Origin: DAONLM01 sp035406685
Lineage (GTDB): Bacteria > Spirochaetota > GWE2-31-10 > MWDO01
DNA: 32,403 bases
Assembly (NCBI GenBank): GCA_035406685.1
Contig: DAONLM010000009.1
Location: 1-32,403 of the forward strand
Direction: 5' to 3'
The position numbers and the translations under genes are program-made. Below, piece by piece: positions 25,550 to 32,403 of this stretch (position 1 is the first letter of the stretch; each line of letters begins with the position of its first letter). The notes under the pieces were generated by a model. It was given only the letters and a program-made list of their open reading frames with translations, ran no database searches and was not told the origin of the DNA.

Positions 25550-26757
25550 TTTTTGCTATGAACCTTTGCTTCTATTCCAACTTGTAAACCAAATAAATTT
25601 ATAAATCCCTGTGAATCCTTATGACTATAATTTTCCCCAGTAGTAAATGATGCAATATCAGCATCATATAATGAGTATTCTGACTTTCTTCCAGCAACAA
25701 TAATGTTACCTTTGTAAAGAACAAGTTTAATTGAACCAGTACAATACTTCATTAATTCTCTTATAAAAATCTCTAAACTTTTTCTTAAATGTGTAAAGTA
25801 TTTTCCATTATAAATCATCTCTGCATATAATGGGGAAATATTATTTATCATTTTTAAAGAATCTTTTTCAAGAGTAAGCATTCTTAATTCCTGTAAAGCA
25901 GCATATAAAATTGTTCCGCCCGGAGTCTCATATACCCCATGAGATTTCATTCCAACAAGTCTATTTTCAACAATATCCGCTCTTCCTATGCCGTTTTCGC
26001 CTCCTATTCTGTTTAATTCTAACAAAAGAGAAACCCCATCCATTTTTTTATTATTTAAAGCCACTGGAATTCCTTTTTCAAAATCAATTGTAATTTCTGT
26101 CTCTTTATCCGGAGCATCTTTTGGGGATCTAGATAGAACAAACATCTCCTCATTTGGTCTATTTGATAGATCTTCTAACTCTCCACCTTCATGACTTATA
26201 TGCCAGATATTTCTATCTCTTGAATAGATCTTTTTTTCATTTATCTGTCCCAAATCTATATTTTTCTTCTTTGCATAGGCAATAGCATCCTCTCTTGATT
26301 TTATATCCCATAATCTCCAAGGAGCAATTACTTTTAAGTGTGGTGCCAATGCTTTATAAGTTAATTCAAATCTAACCTGATCATTACCCTTGCCTGTGCA
26401 ACCGTGTGCTAATGCATCACATTTTTCTTTTAGGGCTATCTCTACCTGTGCCTTTGCCTGTAATGGTCGTGCAATAGATGTACCAAGCATATATTTATTC
26501 TCATATAAAGCACCACACATTGCCATGGGGAAAATATAATCTTCTACAAATTCCTTTTTTTTGTCAACAAGATAAAATTTTTTTGCACCAGACTTAATTG
26601 CTCTTTCTTCTAAATTTTCGGTCTCTTCTCCCTGTCCAACATCAACGCATACAGCAACTATTTCTGGATTATTAAAATTTTCTTTAAGCCAGGGAATTAT
26701 TATTGATGTATCTAAGCCCCCAGAATAAGCAAGAGCAATTTTTTTTATATTTTCCAT
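25546..26757 (-). CDS. argG: Argininosuccinate synthase
   Basis: Cytoplasmic enzyme that condenses citrulline and aspartate with ATP to give argininosuccinate, the next-to-last step of arginine synthesis. The ATP-pyrophosphatase loop SGGLDTS is at 12-18, followed by TSIARPLQAKAQVEIA, HGCTGKGNDQVRFELT and KSHGVYETPGGTILYAA, all family blocks; 403 residues is the usual length. AGGAG lies upstream of the ATG. No argH is beside it, which is uncommon; instead its stop overlaps the start of the kinase hybrid. A 249-base region upstream carries a probable small RNA gene pointing away from it. Confidence 0.96.
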   Translation of the reverse strand: MENIKKIALAYSGGLDTSIIIPWLKENFNNPEIVAVCVDVGQGEETENLEERAIKSGAKKFYLVDKKKEFVEDYIFPMAMCGALYENKYMLGTSIARPLQAKAQVEIALKEKCDALAHGCTGKGNDQVRFELTYKALAPHLKVIAPWRLWDIKSREDAIAYAKKKNIDLGQINEKKIYSRDRNIWHISHEGGELEDLSNRPNEEMFVLSRSPKDAPDKETEITIDFEKGIPVALNNKKMDGVSLLLELNRIGGENGIGRADIVENRLVGMKSHGVYETPGGTILYAALQELRMLTLEKDSLKMINNISPLYAEMIYNGKYFTHLRKSLEIFIRELMKYCTGSIKLVLYKGNIIVAGRKSEYSLYDADIASFTTGENYSHKDSQGFINLFGLQVGIEAKVHSKK

Positions 26758-26794
26758 AAAAAATCTCCTAAAAAATTTTATAAATAAATTTTAG

Positions 26795-26822
26795 TTAATA
26801 ATAATCCTTACCGAATTATAAT
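26795..26822 (+). promoter_or_regulatory. Putative promoter of the small RNA
   Basis: TATAAT at 26817-26822 with TTAATA at 26795-26800 (spacer 16, four of six matches to TTGACA). The -10 lies in AATTATAATT, a palindrome, so TATAAT is readable on both strands; on the - strand no fitting -35 box is seen. Confidence 0.45.
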
Positions 26823-26825
26823 TAT

Positions 26826-26938
26826 GTCGGATGTATAGAGTTTCTTTTCCCCTCCCAGTTAAACCTATACACCGATAGCCTTAAAATGGCATGGAATGTC
26901 TTCAATCAGTATTGATTGGAGCATTCCATATTTTTTAT
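26826..26938 (+). ncRNA. Candidate small RNA with anti-Shine-Dalgarno-like loop
   Basis: About 110 bases, more G+C-rich than the surrounding DNA, divergent from argG. Hairpin 1: 26825-26830 and 26832-26838 pair with 26865-26877, and 26840-26843 (GTTT) pair with 26861-26864 (AAAC). This gives 17 pairs interrupted only by single bulged A at 26831 and 26839. The loop, 26844-26860, reads CUUUUCCCCUCCCAGUU. A short linker leads to the terminator hairpin at 26891-26929 and T6. C-rich loops of this kind in other bacteria pair with ribosome-binding sites of target mRNAs. The + orientation is favoured because only that strand has a T tract after the second hairpin. An argG 5' leader element on the - strand is the main alternative. 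Not recognised as any known RNA family. Confidence 0.65.
26891..26938 (+). terminator. Strong Rho-independent terminator of the small RNA
   Basis: ATGGAATG (26891-26898) pairs with CATTCCAT (26922-26929). Past one bulged T at 26899, eight more pairs (26900-26907 with 26914-26921, one G-U) close on the loop AGTATT. ATTTTTTAT follows at 26930-26938. This is the most stable hairpin I found in the window. Confidence 0.8.
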
Positions 26939-27006
26939 AATAACATATTATAAAATTTTATACAAATAATTTCTTATTTTTTTTACTGCGGAAAATCAAA
27001 AATGCT

Positions 27007-27699
27007 TTAAGATCCTTTATTATTCATAAAAGAGACGACTTTTAATAAAAATCTATAAGATCTATTAATTTCATTAAATTTTTTATGACTCTGCTCCCCC
27101 ATATCTGGATGGTATTTTTTTGCTAAAATCTTGAACTGTTTTTTTATTAACTCAATATCATAACATTCTGGTAGTTCCATTATTTTAAAACTTTCTTTTA
27201 TATCATTATATTTTGATAATATCTCCCATGTCCCATTTATAAATAATTCTACTGTATCCTTATCGAGTCTGTTATAATTTTGAATATCATAATAAAAATA
27301 TTTTATAGAAAGTGTATCTATCTCTTTGTCACCAAATTTTTCAAGATGAAAATCACAATATAAACTATCAAAAGAAGTCTTTTCACAACAAAACCTGCCA
27401 CTATCTTCATTGTAATATCTACATAATCCTTTTTCTGGATAATCAAGAAGACATGTTCTCATAAAATGAACATAAAGATATTTATTCTGTTTATAATATT
27501 CATCTTGAAGTTTGTAAAGGGTATAAAAAAGGACGAAGTGATTCTGATATAATGATAAGTTATCCCCTCTCAGTATGTCATTATCCTGAAAGGCTATTTT
27601 TAATAATTCGCTTTCATAACAAGGACTTTTATTTTTCTCAAGAAATTCTTTTAGTTTTTCTATGGATATTGTTTTAAGACGCTCTTTAAAACTTTTCAT
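27007..27699 (-). CDS. J-domain protein, DnaJ-related type, with Cys/His cluster
   Basis: 230 residues. The C-terminal 55 (about 175-230) form a J domain with the HPD motif at 197-199 (KKYHPDMG) preceded by FKILAKKY and followed by KFNEINRSYRFL, so it probably stimulates a DnaK-type Hsp70. The N-terminal part (YQNHFVLFYTLYKLQDEYYKQNKYLYVHF, about 51-79) resembles the N-terminal region of 'DnaJ-related' proteins, which also place the J domain at the C-terminus. Cys93, Cys104, Cys105, Cys115 and His118 could bind a metal. No Shine-Dalgarno sequence is visible; the ATG is seven bases after the stop of the preceding gene, suggesting coupled translation. The client is unknown. Confidence 0.78.
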   Translation of the reverse strand: MKSFKERLKTISIEKLKEFLEKNKSPCYESELLKIAFQDNDILRGDNLSLYQNHFVLFYTLYKLQDEYYKQNKYLYVHFMRTCLLDYPEKGLCRYYNEDSGRFCCEKTSFDSLYCDFHLEKFGDKEIDTLSIKYFYYDIQNYNRLDKDTVELFINGTWEILSKYNDIKESFKIMELPECYDIELIKKQFKILAKKYHPDMGEQSHKKFNEINRSYRFLLKVVSFMNNKGS

Positions 27700-27706
27700 T
27701 GTTAAA

Positions 27707-28282
27707 TCAACAAAACCATTTTTCTTCTGAAATATTTATTTTTCTGTAATTAGTTATATAATCATATATTTCATTAATATTATCGGAAAAAAGATAGATA
27801 TCCTTATAAATACCTTTACAGAAGTTATATTTAAACATATTATCAAATTGCTTTAATAAATTGCCATAATAATCTTTATAATTATATACAGCAATTGGTT
27901 TATCAATATAATCGAGTTGTTTTAAAGTAATTACATTTATTAATTCCTGCATTGTTCCAAAACCACCGGGTAAAATCAAAAATGCATCACTTATTTCTAC
28001 CATTTTATCGATTCTTTCACTAATGTTTTTTGTAATAATAAGATTTTCTATTTTTTCAAATATAGGCATTTTTTTATAAATTTTTTCCGGAACTATGCCT
28101 ATAATAGAGCAATTATTCTTATAAAAAATTTTAGCCACTTCCCCCATTAATCCAAAATTCCCGGCACCAAACACAAGATTAAAGCCATTTTTTGCAAAAA
28201 TATTGGCAATCTCTCCTGCTTTTTCAAAAAAGTCTTTTGGAATAGCACTACTCGAAGAGCAGAAAAAACAGATATTTTTCAC
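27707..28282 (-). CDS. LOG family protein (TIGR00730-type Rossmann fold)
   Basis: 191-residue cytoplasmic enzyme of the lysine-decarboxylase-like/LOG family, whose tested members remove ribose 5-phosphate from nucleoside 5'-monophosphates such as AMP or cytokinin ribotides. The signature PGGFGTMQE is at 105-113, with NISERIDKMVE before it (Arg90) and FGAGNFGLMG at 38-47. Length is typical. Start is GTG, overlapping the TGA of the nuclease gene (GTGA), with AAGGAG seven bases upstream. It sits in an operon-like run with the nuclease and J-domain genes. The physiological nucleotide cannot be read from sequence. Confidence 0.88.
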   Translation of the reverse strand: MKNICFFCSSSSAIPKDFFEKAGEIANIFAKNGFNLVFGAGNFGLMGEVAKIFYKNNCSIIGIVPEKIYKKMPIFEKIENLIITKNISERIDKMVEISDAFLILPGGFGTMQELINVITLKQLDYIDKPIAVYNYKDYYGNLLKQFDNMFKYNFCKGIYKDIYLFSDNINEIYDYITNYRKINISEEKWFC

Positions 28283-29421
28283 CTATTCTCCTTATTTTTA
28301 AAAAAGCCATAAATTTTCAATAGAATATCCTGTTTTAATTGAGTCTCATATATTCCATATTTCTCAGCTTCTTGTTTATTCTTTTTAAAAAAAGAAGATA
28401 TGTCCCAAAGTGAGTCATTTTTTATCTCTTCTAATATATCTTTTAAATAGCCGGTTATATTTAGAGATTCTATTTCTTCTTTTGATGGATTTATTTGAAT
28501 ATTATCAATAAAAAAGTATTCAAAAACATTCAATGTTTTGATTTTTTCTATAAGCTTATTATAATTTTCCATAGAAAGATAGCCATTTAACTCCAGTTCT
28601 AAAACTGTATATTCATTGAATTGTTCAAGTTCTTTTACTATTGAAGAAAAATTATTATCGTTTACAGTATATTCTTTTCTTATCCATGAATATCTGTTTA
28701 ATCCTTCTATTTTTTTTATAGAAGGTGGGCTATTTTTTGTTAGATCTACTTCTAATGCATAAGATGTATCATGAGACTGCATCTGCTCTATTGTCCCAGA
28801 ATAAAATGTTCTTTCATTATATTTTAGAAAAGTATGATAATGTCCCAATGCAAGATAATCTAATTTTTTATTAATCGCAAACTCAGTCTCGATTGGAAAA
28901 TCATCTGGATTATATTTCTCTGGTATCATGATAGAGCCATGAGCAATTCCTATTCTTATAAAATCCTCATTATTATCATCTATCCAGTTTAAAGGATTAA
29001 TTCTACCATTTTTTGTAAGAAGAGAGGCAGCAAATATCTTACAATTTAAATCTTGAAGTTCTATTGTCTCTTTGTCTTTTATAAATTTTAAATTTGAAGG
29101 ATATGTATCTTCAGAGACTTTTTTATATACAGATCCTTCTGAATAAGGATCATGATTACCTGTTATCATAATAAATGTGATATCATTGTATTTTTTTATT
29201 AATTTTAGTAATTTAATAAGATCATCAGGATTGGCTGAAAAACCGTCTTCAAATTGATCTCCTGCAATTAAAAACAATTTTATATTATTTTTTCTTGCAT
29301 ATTCAAAAAGATTTTCTATTGCATGCCATCGTGATTCTTTAAGGATTTTTATTTTTTTTTCATCTGTAAAACGGGAGAATCTATTATCAATATGCCAATC
29401 AGAAGTATGAATAAATTTCAT
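28279..29421 (-). CDS. SbcD/Mre11-like metallophosphoesterase (DNA repair exonuclease type)
   Basis: 380-residue nuclease-type phosphoesterase. Phosphodiesterase motifs in order are TSDWHID (Asp8, His10), LIAGDQFED (Asp55), ITGNHDP (Asn89, His90), IAHGS (His161) and LGHYH (His194, His196). The C-terminal 120 residues form a separate cap-like region. SbcD normally works with the SMC-like ATPase SbcC/Rad50; none is encoded here, so it may be a stand-alone YhaO-type nuclease or have a partner elsewhere. The ATG has no Shine-Dalgarno sequence, but GATAAT lies eight bases upstream (29430-29435), so the mRNA may be leaderless. It overlaps the following LOG gene by four bases. Confidence 0.85.
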   Translation of the reverse strand: MKFIHTSDWHIDNRFSRFTDEKKIKILKESRWHAIENLFEYARKNNIKLFLIAGDQFEDGFSANPDDLIKLLKLIKKYNDITFIMITGNHDPYSEGSVYKKVSEDTYPSNLKFIKDKETIELQDLNCKIFAASLLTKNGRINPLNWIDDNNEDFIRIGIAHGSIMIPEKYNPDDFPIETEFAINKKLDYLALGHYHTFLKYNERTFYSGTIEQMQSHDTSYALEVDLTKNSPPSIKKIEGLNRYSWIRKEYTVNDNNFSSIVKELEQFNEYTVLELELNGYLSMENYNKLIEKIKTLNVFEYFFIDNIQINPSKEEIESLNITGYLKDILEEIKNDSLWDISSFFKKNKQEAEKYGIYETQLKQDILLKIYGFFKNKENR

Positions 29422-29517
29422 ATTTTAATATTATCATTTTTTATGAAAAAAATAAATATTTATTTTAACAATTTTTGTTCTATAGCAATTTTAATTATTG
29501 AAAAAAACTATATTTTG

Positions 29518-31224
29518 TTAAATTTTAAATTTAGATATTATGTCCTGTAATTTAAAGCTTTCTTTATTAAAATTGTCAGAATCTTCTTTTAATAATTCTA
29601 CTAAATTTGAATTGTTTTCTACTATTGAATTTTGTTCAGCCATTGACTCTATAATTTCTCTAAAATATTTAATATTCTTTTCTATTTCATGATTCATTGA
29701 TTCTGAAAGCGTATTTAGTTCAGTAGTATTATTAAGAATATTATTAAAATGTTCATTTTGTAAAATCATCAATTCATTTAATTTTTTTATATTTAAATCA
29801 ATAGTAAAAATATTATCTATTATTTTATTAAAATATTCCTGCGTCTCTTTAAATATAATATTTTCTTGTGAAGATAGATCTTCTGTCTTTGTAACTTCTA
29901 ATATTGAGATATTAATACTCTCTTTTATTTTATTAATAAGATTAACAATATTCTTAACAGATTCATTGGAATTTTCTGAAAGTTTTCTTATCTCATCTGC
30001 AACAACCGCAAAACCTTTACCATAATCTCCAGCATGAGCAGCCTCTATACTTGCGTTCATCGCTAATAGATTAGTCTTATCAGAAATTTCTTTTATGCTA
30101 TTTAAACTTTCGTCTATATATGAAGATAAATCCTCTACATTTTTTATTTTATTTAATATCTCTGCTATACTGGTATTCATCTCCTCTAATACTTTTATAG
30201 AATCTTCCATTTTATTTTTTCCTATATTTGATATTCCTATATTTTCTCCAATTCGATCTTTAATCTCTTTTATATCTTTTACTCTATCATTTATCTCATA
30301 AGACATATTATTAATAAATTGAGATATTTCAAAGATTCTCTTATTCTGAATTTCAATTCTATTTTTGATATCTTCAATAGTTTTGTAGAAAAAATCGATT
30401 TTTTTATATATATTATTATTATTTATCAATTGTCTTTCATTGCTTATATTTAAGGTATTAGCCGTGTTGTATATATTTTCCGACATTTTCTTTATATTAT
30501 TTGCACTCTCCTTTAATTCAGATATAATAGTATTTATATTAAATATAAATATATTTAAATTATTTGAAAGATTGCCAATTTCATTATTTAACTTTGATTC
30601 AAAATTAGGAGTAAGATCGCCAACAGACAAATATGTTATCTTATTTACTATGGATTTTAGAGGGGATAAAAGTATTTTCTCAAGAAGATTTTTTAAACTA
30701 ATTACTAAGAAAAACATAATAAAAAACATCTTTAATATATTAAATAAAAATATATTAAATATCTCTCTATTTTTAAATTTTTCTGATAAATAAACATTAA
30801 TTGTTGCTAAAATATTTTCATCTTCTTTTATATCAAATTTAAAAAAAATAATTTTTTCTTTTAGTTGATTATCCTCTTCTAATGTTAGGCAATCTTCTAT
30901 TTGCCAATTATTGTCTCTTTTTTTACCAGTAAAAATAGTTCCGTCTGGATTTATTATTATAATCTTATATATTTCTTTATTATAATTAAATTCCATTGTT
31001 AATATATTATTTGTGTCATCTTTATTAAAATTCCATATATGAGTTTTTAAAGATATATAAAGTCTCTCTTTTAAACTATTCTGTAAATTTTGAAGTTGAG
31101 CGTTAATTTTATTTTGAGTTATCATAATATCGAAAATACTAAAAATAAAAATTGTAAAAAATATTACTATTATAAGGATAAAAGAAACTTGCCTTGAGAT
31201 AGAATTATTTATATACTTAAGCAT
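29518..31224 (-). CDS. Methyl-accepting chemotaxis protein with periplasmic sensor and HAMP
   Basis: 568-residue transmembrane chemoreceptor. Membrane helices are at about 13-33 and 156-178. Between them lies a sensor of about 120 residues with HIWNFNKDDTNNILTMEF and IYKIIIINPDGTIFTG, a compact PAS/Cache-like pattern. A HAMP domain (about 180-232, Pro188) and a long coiled coil follow, with the signalling tip EISDKTNLLAMNASIEAAHAGDYGKGFAVVADEIRKLSE near 378-416. GAGGAAC precedes the ATG. The gene lies 42 bases after the substrate-binding protein gene, so the two probably form a unit in which the binding protein could present a ligand to this receptor; that is inference. Confidence 0.9.
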   Translation of the reverse strand: MLKYINNSISRQVSFILIIVIFFTIFIFSIFDIMITQNKINAQLQNLQNSLKERLYISLKTHIWNFNKDDTNNILTMEFNYNKEIYKIIIINPDGTIFTGKKRDNNWQIEDCLTLEEDNQLKEKIIFFKFDIKEDENILATINVYLSEKFKNREIFNIFLFNILKMFFIMFFLVISLKNLLEKILLSPLKSIVNKITYLSVGDLTPNFESKLNNEIGNLSNNLNIFIFNINTIISELKESANNIKKMSENIYNTANTLNISNERQLINNNNIYKKIDFFYKTIEDIKNRIEIQNKRIFEISQFINNMSYEINDRVKDIKEIKDRIGENIGISNIGKNKMEDSIKVLEEMNTSIAEILNKIKNVEDLSSYIDESLNSIKEISDKTNLLAMNASIEAAHAGDYGKGFAVVADEIRKLSENSNESVKNIVNLINKIKESINISILEVTKTEDLSSQENIIFKETQEYFNKIIDNIFTIDLNIKKLNELMILQNEHFNNILNNTTELNTLSESMNHEIEKNIKYFREIIESMAEQNSIVENNSNLVELLKEDSDNFNKESFKLQDIISKFKI

Positions 31225-31266
31225 TTAAAGTTCCTCTAAAATACTATCTGAATAAAGATATATATT

Positions 31267-32046
31267 TTATTTCTTATAAACCGGATATTTAATTACGTTT
31301 TCTTCAACTTTATATTTCTGTTTTGTTTTTGTAATAAAATCTTTTTCTTCTTCCATAAATTTATTAAATTCTTCTATTATTTGAGGATATTTTATAGAAG
31401 AAAAGAAATAAGAACTTTTAGTATATGGTAGAGATTCATCAAAAACCAGATCTTTTGGTCTTTTTAAAATCTCATTTAAGTGGTATTGAGCTACCACAAT
31501 ATTTATATATGCCCCATCTATATTCTTATTTAATACTTGTTGTAATAATACAATAAAATCAGTGCTTTCCTTTAAAATTACTTTTTTAGAATTGATAAGG
31601 TCTAAGTAATCTCATGCTGTAAATCCCATAACAGTACCAAGATTTTTTAATACATCTAATCCTTTACCTTTTCTTTCTGGTAAAACAAATACACCATCAA
31701 TGTATTCAACAACACTTTTACTATATACAACTTTCTTATCTTTTTTAAGATCTGCTGACCAATATGGATTATCCGGAAATTTAAAATCAACTGTCTGGCT
31801 TACAACAAAGTCGTTAAATAATCTTGCTACTGGAAGTGCAATATACTTAAATGTATAACCTTTCTTTAAGGCAAATCTATCAAAAACTTCCCTTGCATAA
31901 CCCGTCCATTCTTTACCATCCCAATTATACAGAGGATAATATTTGATATTCTCTACTCCGATTATGTACTCTTTTTTAGTTTGTGAGTTTAAATTTACTA
32001 ACATTATAATAATACAAAAAAATAAGATAATTAATTTTTTTAGCAT
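31267..32046 (-). pseudogene. Periplasmic substrate-binding protein gene interrupted by one in-frame TGA
   Basis: A 259-codon frame, intact except for TGA at 31612-31614 (codon 145). The product starts with a signal peptide (MLKKLIILFFCIIIMLVNLNS, then Q) and resembles solute-binding proteins of the SBP_bac_3 type: IIGVENIKYYPLY, GYAREVFDRFALKKGYTFKYIALP, then across the stop GFTA*DYLDL and VLNKNIDGAYINIVVAQYHL. I would expect Trp at the stop, so TGG to TGA is a one-base change. The part after TGA (115 codons) has normal composition and a proper stop, so the lesion is recent, a sequencing error, or a read-through codon. AAGGAGGAGA precedes the ATG and a near-consensus promoter lies upstream. 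Confidence 0.8.
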
Positions 32047-32076
32047 TTTATCTCCTCCTTTTAATTATTTTTTTTA

Positions 32077-32105
32077 ATTATATTATAAAAAATATAAAAA
32101 TGCAA
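32077..32105 (-). promoter_or_regulatory. Promoter of the substrate-binding protein/chemoreceptor operon
   Basis: On the - strand, TTGCAT (32105-32100) and TATAAT (32082-32077) are separated by 17 bases, close to the sigma-70 consensus. A second overlapping TATAAT lies at 32087-32082. The ribosome-binding site AAGGAGGAGA (32060-32051) follows. This is the best-formed promoter in the window. Confidence 0.65.
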
Positions 32106-32149
32106 ATATTTTTTTATAATTTCATTCAGTCGGTGTGATTTTATTTTTA

Positions 32150-32185
32150 ATTAACATGGGGATATCTATTGTTAATGCTTTTTTT
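32150..32185 (+). terminator. Rho-independent terminator-like hairpin
   Basis: ATTAACA (32150-32156) pairs with TGTTAAT (32170-32176), with a 13-base loop containing GGGG, and GC plus seven T (32179-32185) follows. Only the + strand has the T tract. No + gene precedes it; TATAAT at 32115-32120 could start a transcript of about 60 bases. Confidence 0.5.
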
Positions 32186-32233
32186 GAGTAAAAAAATTAA
32201 ATATACTAACAAAATTTCAATTTGTAAGTTATT

Positions 32234-32330
32234 GACCTCTATATGAAAAATAGTTTAACATCATGATAAGTATAGATCAGGTCTGTCCCTCTTTTAATTA
32301 TAACTATAAAAAAATTATAGGTCTGTCCCT
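32234..32330. repeat. REP-like element with two AGGTCTGTCCCT direct repeats
   Basis: AGGTCTGTCCCT occurs at 32279-32290 and 32319-32330, 40 bases apart. The first copy closes a stem, GACCTCTATA (32234-32243) with TATAG(ATC)AGGTC (32271-32283). The second follows a small stem, CTATAA (32304-32309)/TTATAG (32315-32320). Structured DNA with a GTCTGTCCC-like foot resembles repeats linked to IS200-like or REP-associated transposases in other genomes; this link is from memory and no transposase is in the window. Confidence 0.55.
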
Positions 32331-32403
32331 TAATACATCCAATTTAACTTAAAAATATTACTATTTGTTAAATATGTTATTAAATATAAACATAATAAGT
32401 GTA

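Larger units (their letters stand above)
32106..32403. other. Gene-free right end: terminator and repeat element
   Basis: No coding sequence is apparent in the region beyond the promoter. It contains a + strand terminator-like hairpin (32150-32185), a stem-loop region with two copies of AGGTCTGTCCCT (32234-32330), and an A/T-rich end (32331-32403) in which I see nothing definite. Confidence 0.6.

Noticed and set aside
26840..26890. Partial resemblance to 5S rRNA (TCCCAGTTAA followed by CCGAT)
   Set aside because: The 5S loop C/helix III sequence CCGAAC and the 3' part with GAGAGTAGG are missing, and the 3' end is a T-tailed terminator hairpin rather than a strand pairing with the 5' end.
26757..26935. 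Riboswitch or T-box in the argG leader on the - strand
   Set aside because: No known aptamer core or T-box motif is recognisable and the second hairpin has no T tract in that direction. It remains only an alternative orientation for the RNA.
31612..31614. TGA read as Trp throughout the genome
   Set aside because: TGA is used as a normal stop in the DUF2764, argG and nuclease genes with ATGA/GTGA overlaps, and TGG is used for Trp everywhere else.

Overview
The window is very AT-rich, by eye well under one third G+C, and gene-dense. The strongest lineage marker is the seven-gene V-type ATPase operon atpE-DUF2764-atpA-atpB-atpD-atpI-atpK. That reduced order is known from spirochaetes and also from Chlamydiae and Bacteroidetes. 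Wording of AtpA and AtpB, two chemoreceptors, a c-di-GMP phosphodiesterase and the base composition point to a low-GC spirochaete or a close relative. purA and argG argue against an extreme host-dependent lifestyle. No rRNA, tRNA or CRISPR array was found.

Layout: every gene left of base 18503 is on + and every gene right of it is on -, with one base between the two convergent stops. Left arm: purA; a GT2 glycosyltransferase, a radical SAM protein and a GtrA-like membrane protein; a YfcE-type phosphoesterase; clpP; a GAF/HD-GYP protein; the V-ATPase operon (7774-15316); a metallo-beta-lactamase-fold hydrolase; a DUF4097/SHOCT-like protein; a small Cys-containing protein; and an exported protein. 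Right arm, read from high to low coordinates: a substrate-binding protein gene broken by one TGA, a chemoreceptor, an SbcD/Mre11-like nuclease, a LOG-family protein, a J-domain protein, argG, a receiver-histidine kinase hybrid, a PLP aminotransferase, a minimal chemoreceptor, and a large transporter-HEAT-cyclic-nucleotide-binding fusion.

The most interesting element is a probable unannotated small RNA on + at about 26817-26938, between argG and the J-domain gene. It has a TATAAT box, a 17-bp bulged hairpin whose loop displays CUUUUCCCCUCCC (an anti-Shine-Dalgarno-like sequence), and a 16-bp terminator hairpin followed by six T.

Other notable points: the AtpK proteolipid keeps all five positions that bind Na+ in Enterococcus NtpK. 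The V-ATPase operon lacks genes for subunits C, F and G and has DUF2764 instead. Hairpins sit after atpI and over the ribosome-binding site of the gene after atpK. The promoters before the phosphoesterase and clpP carry TAGAAA/TTTCTA dyads. Two copies of AGGTCTGTCCCT lie in structured DNA at the right end. Start codons were moved from the longest-ORF position for DUF2764, atpI, the 95-residue protein and the aminotransferase, on the basis of ribosome-binding sites and family alignment.
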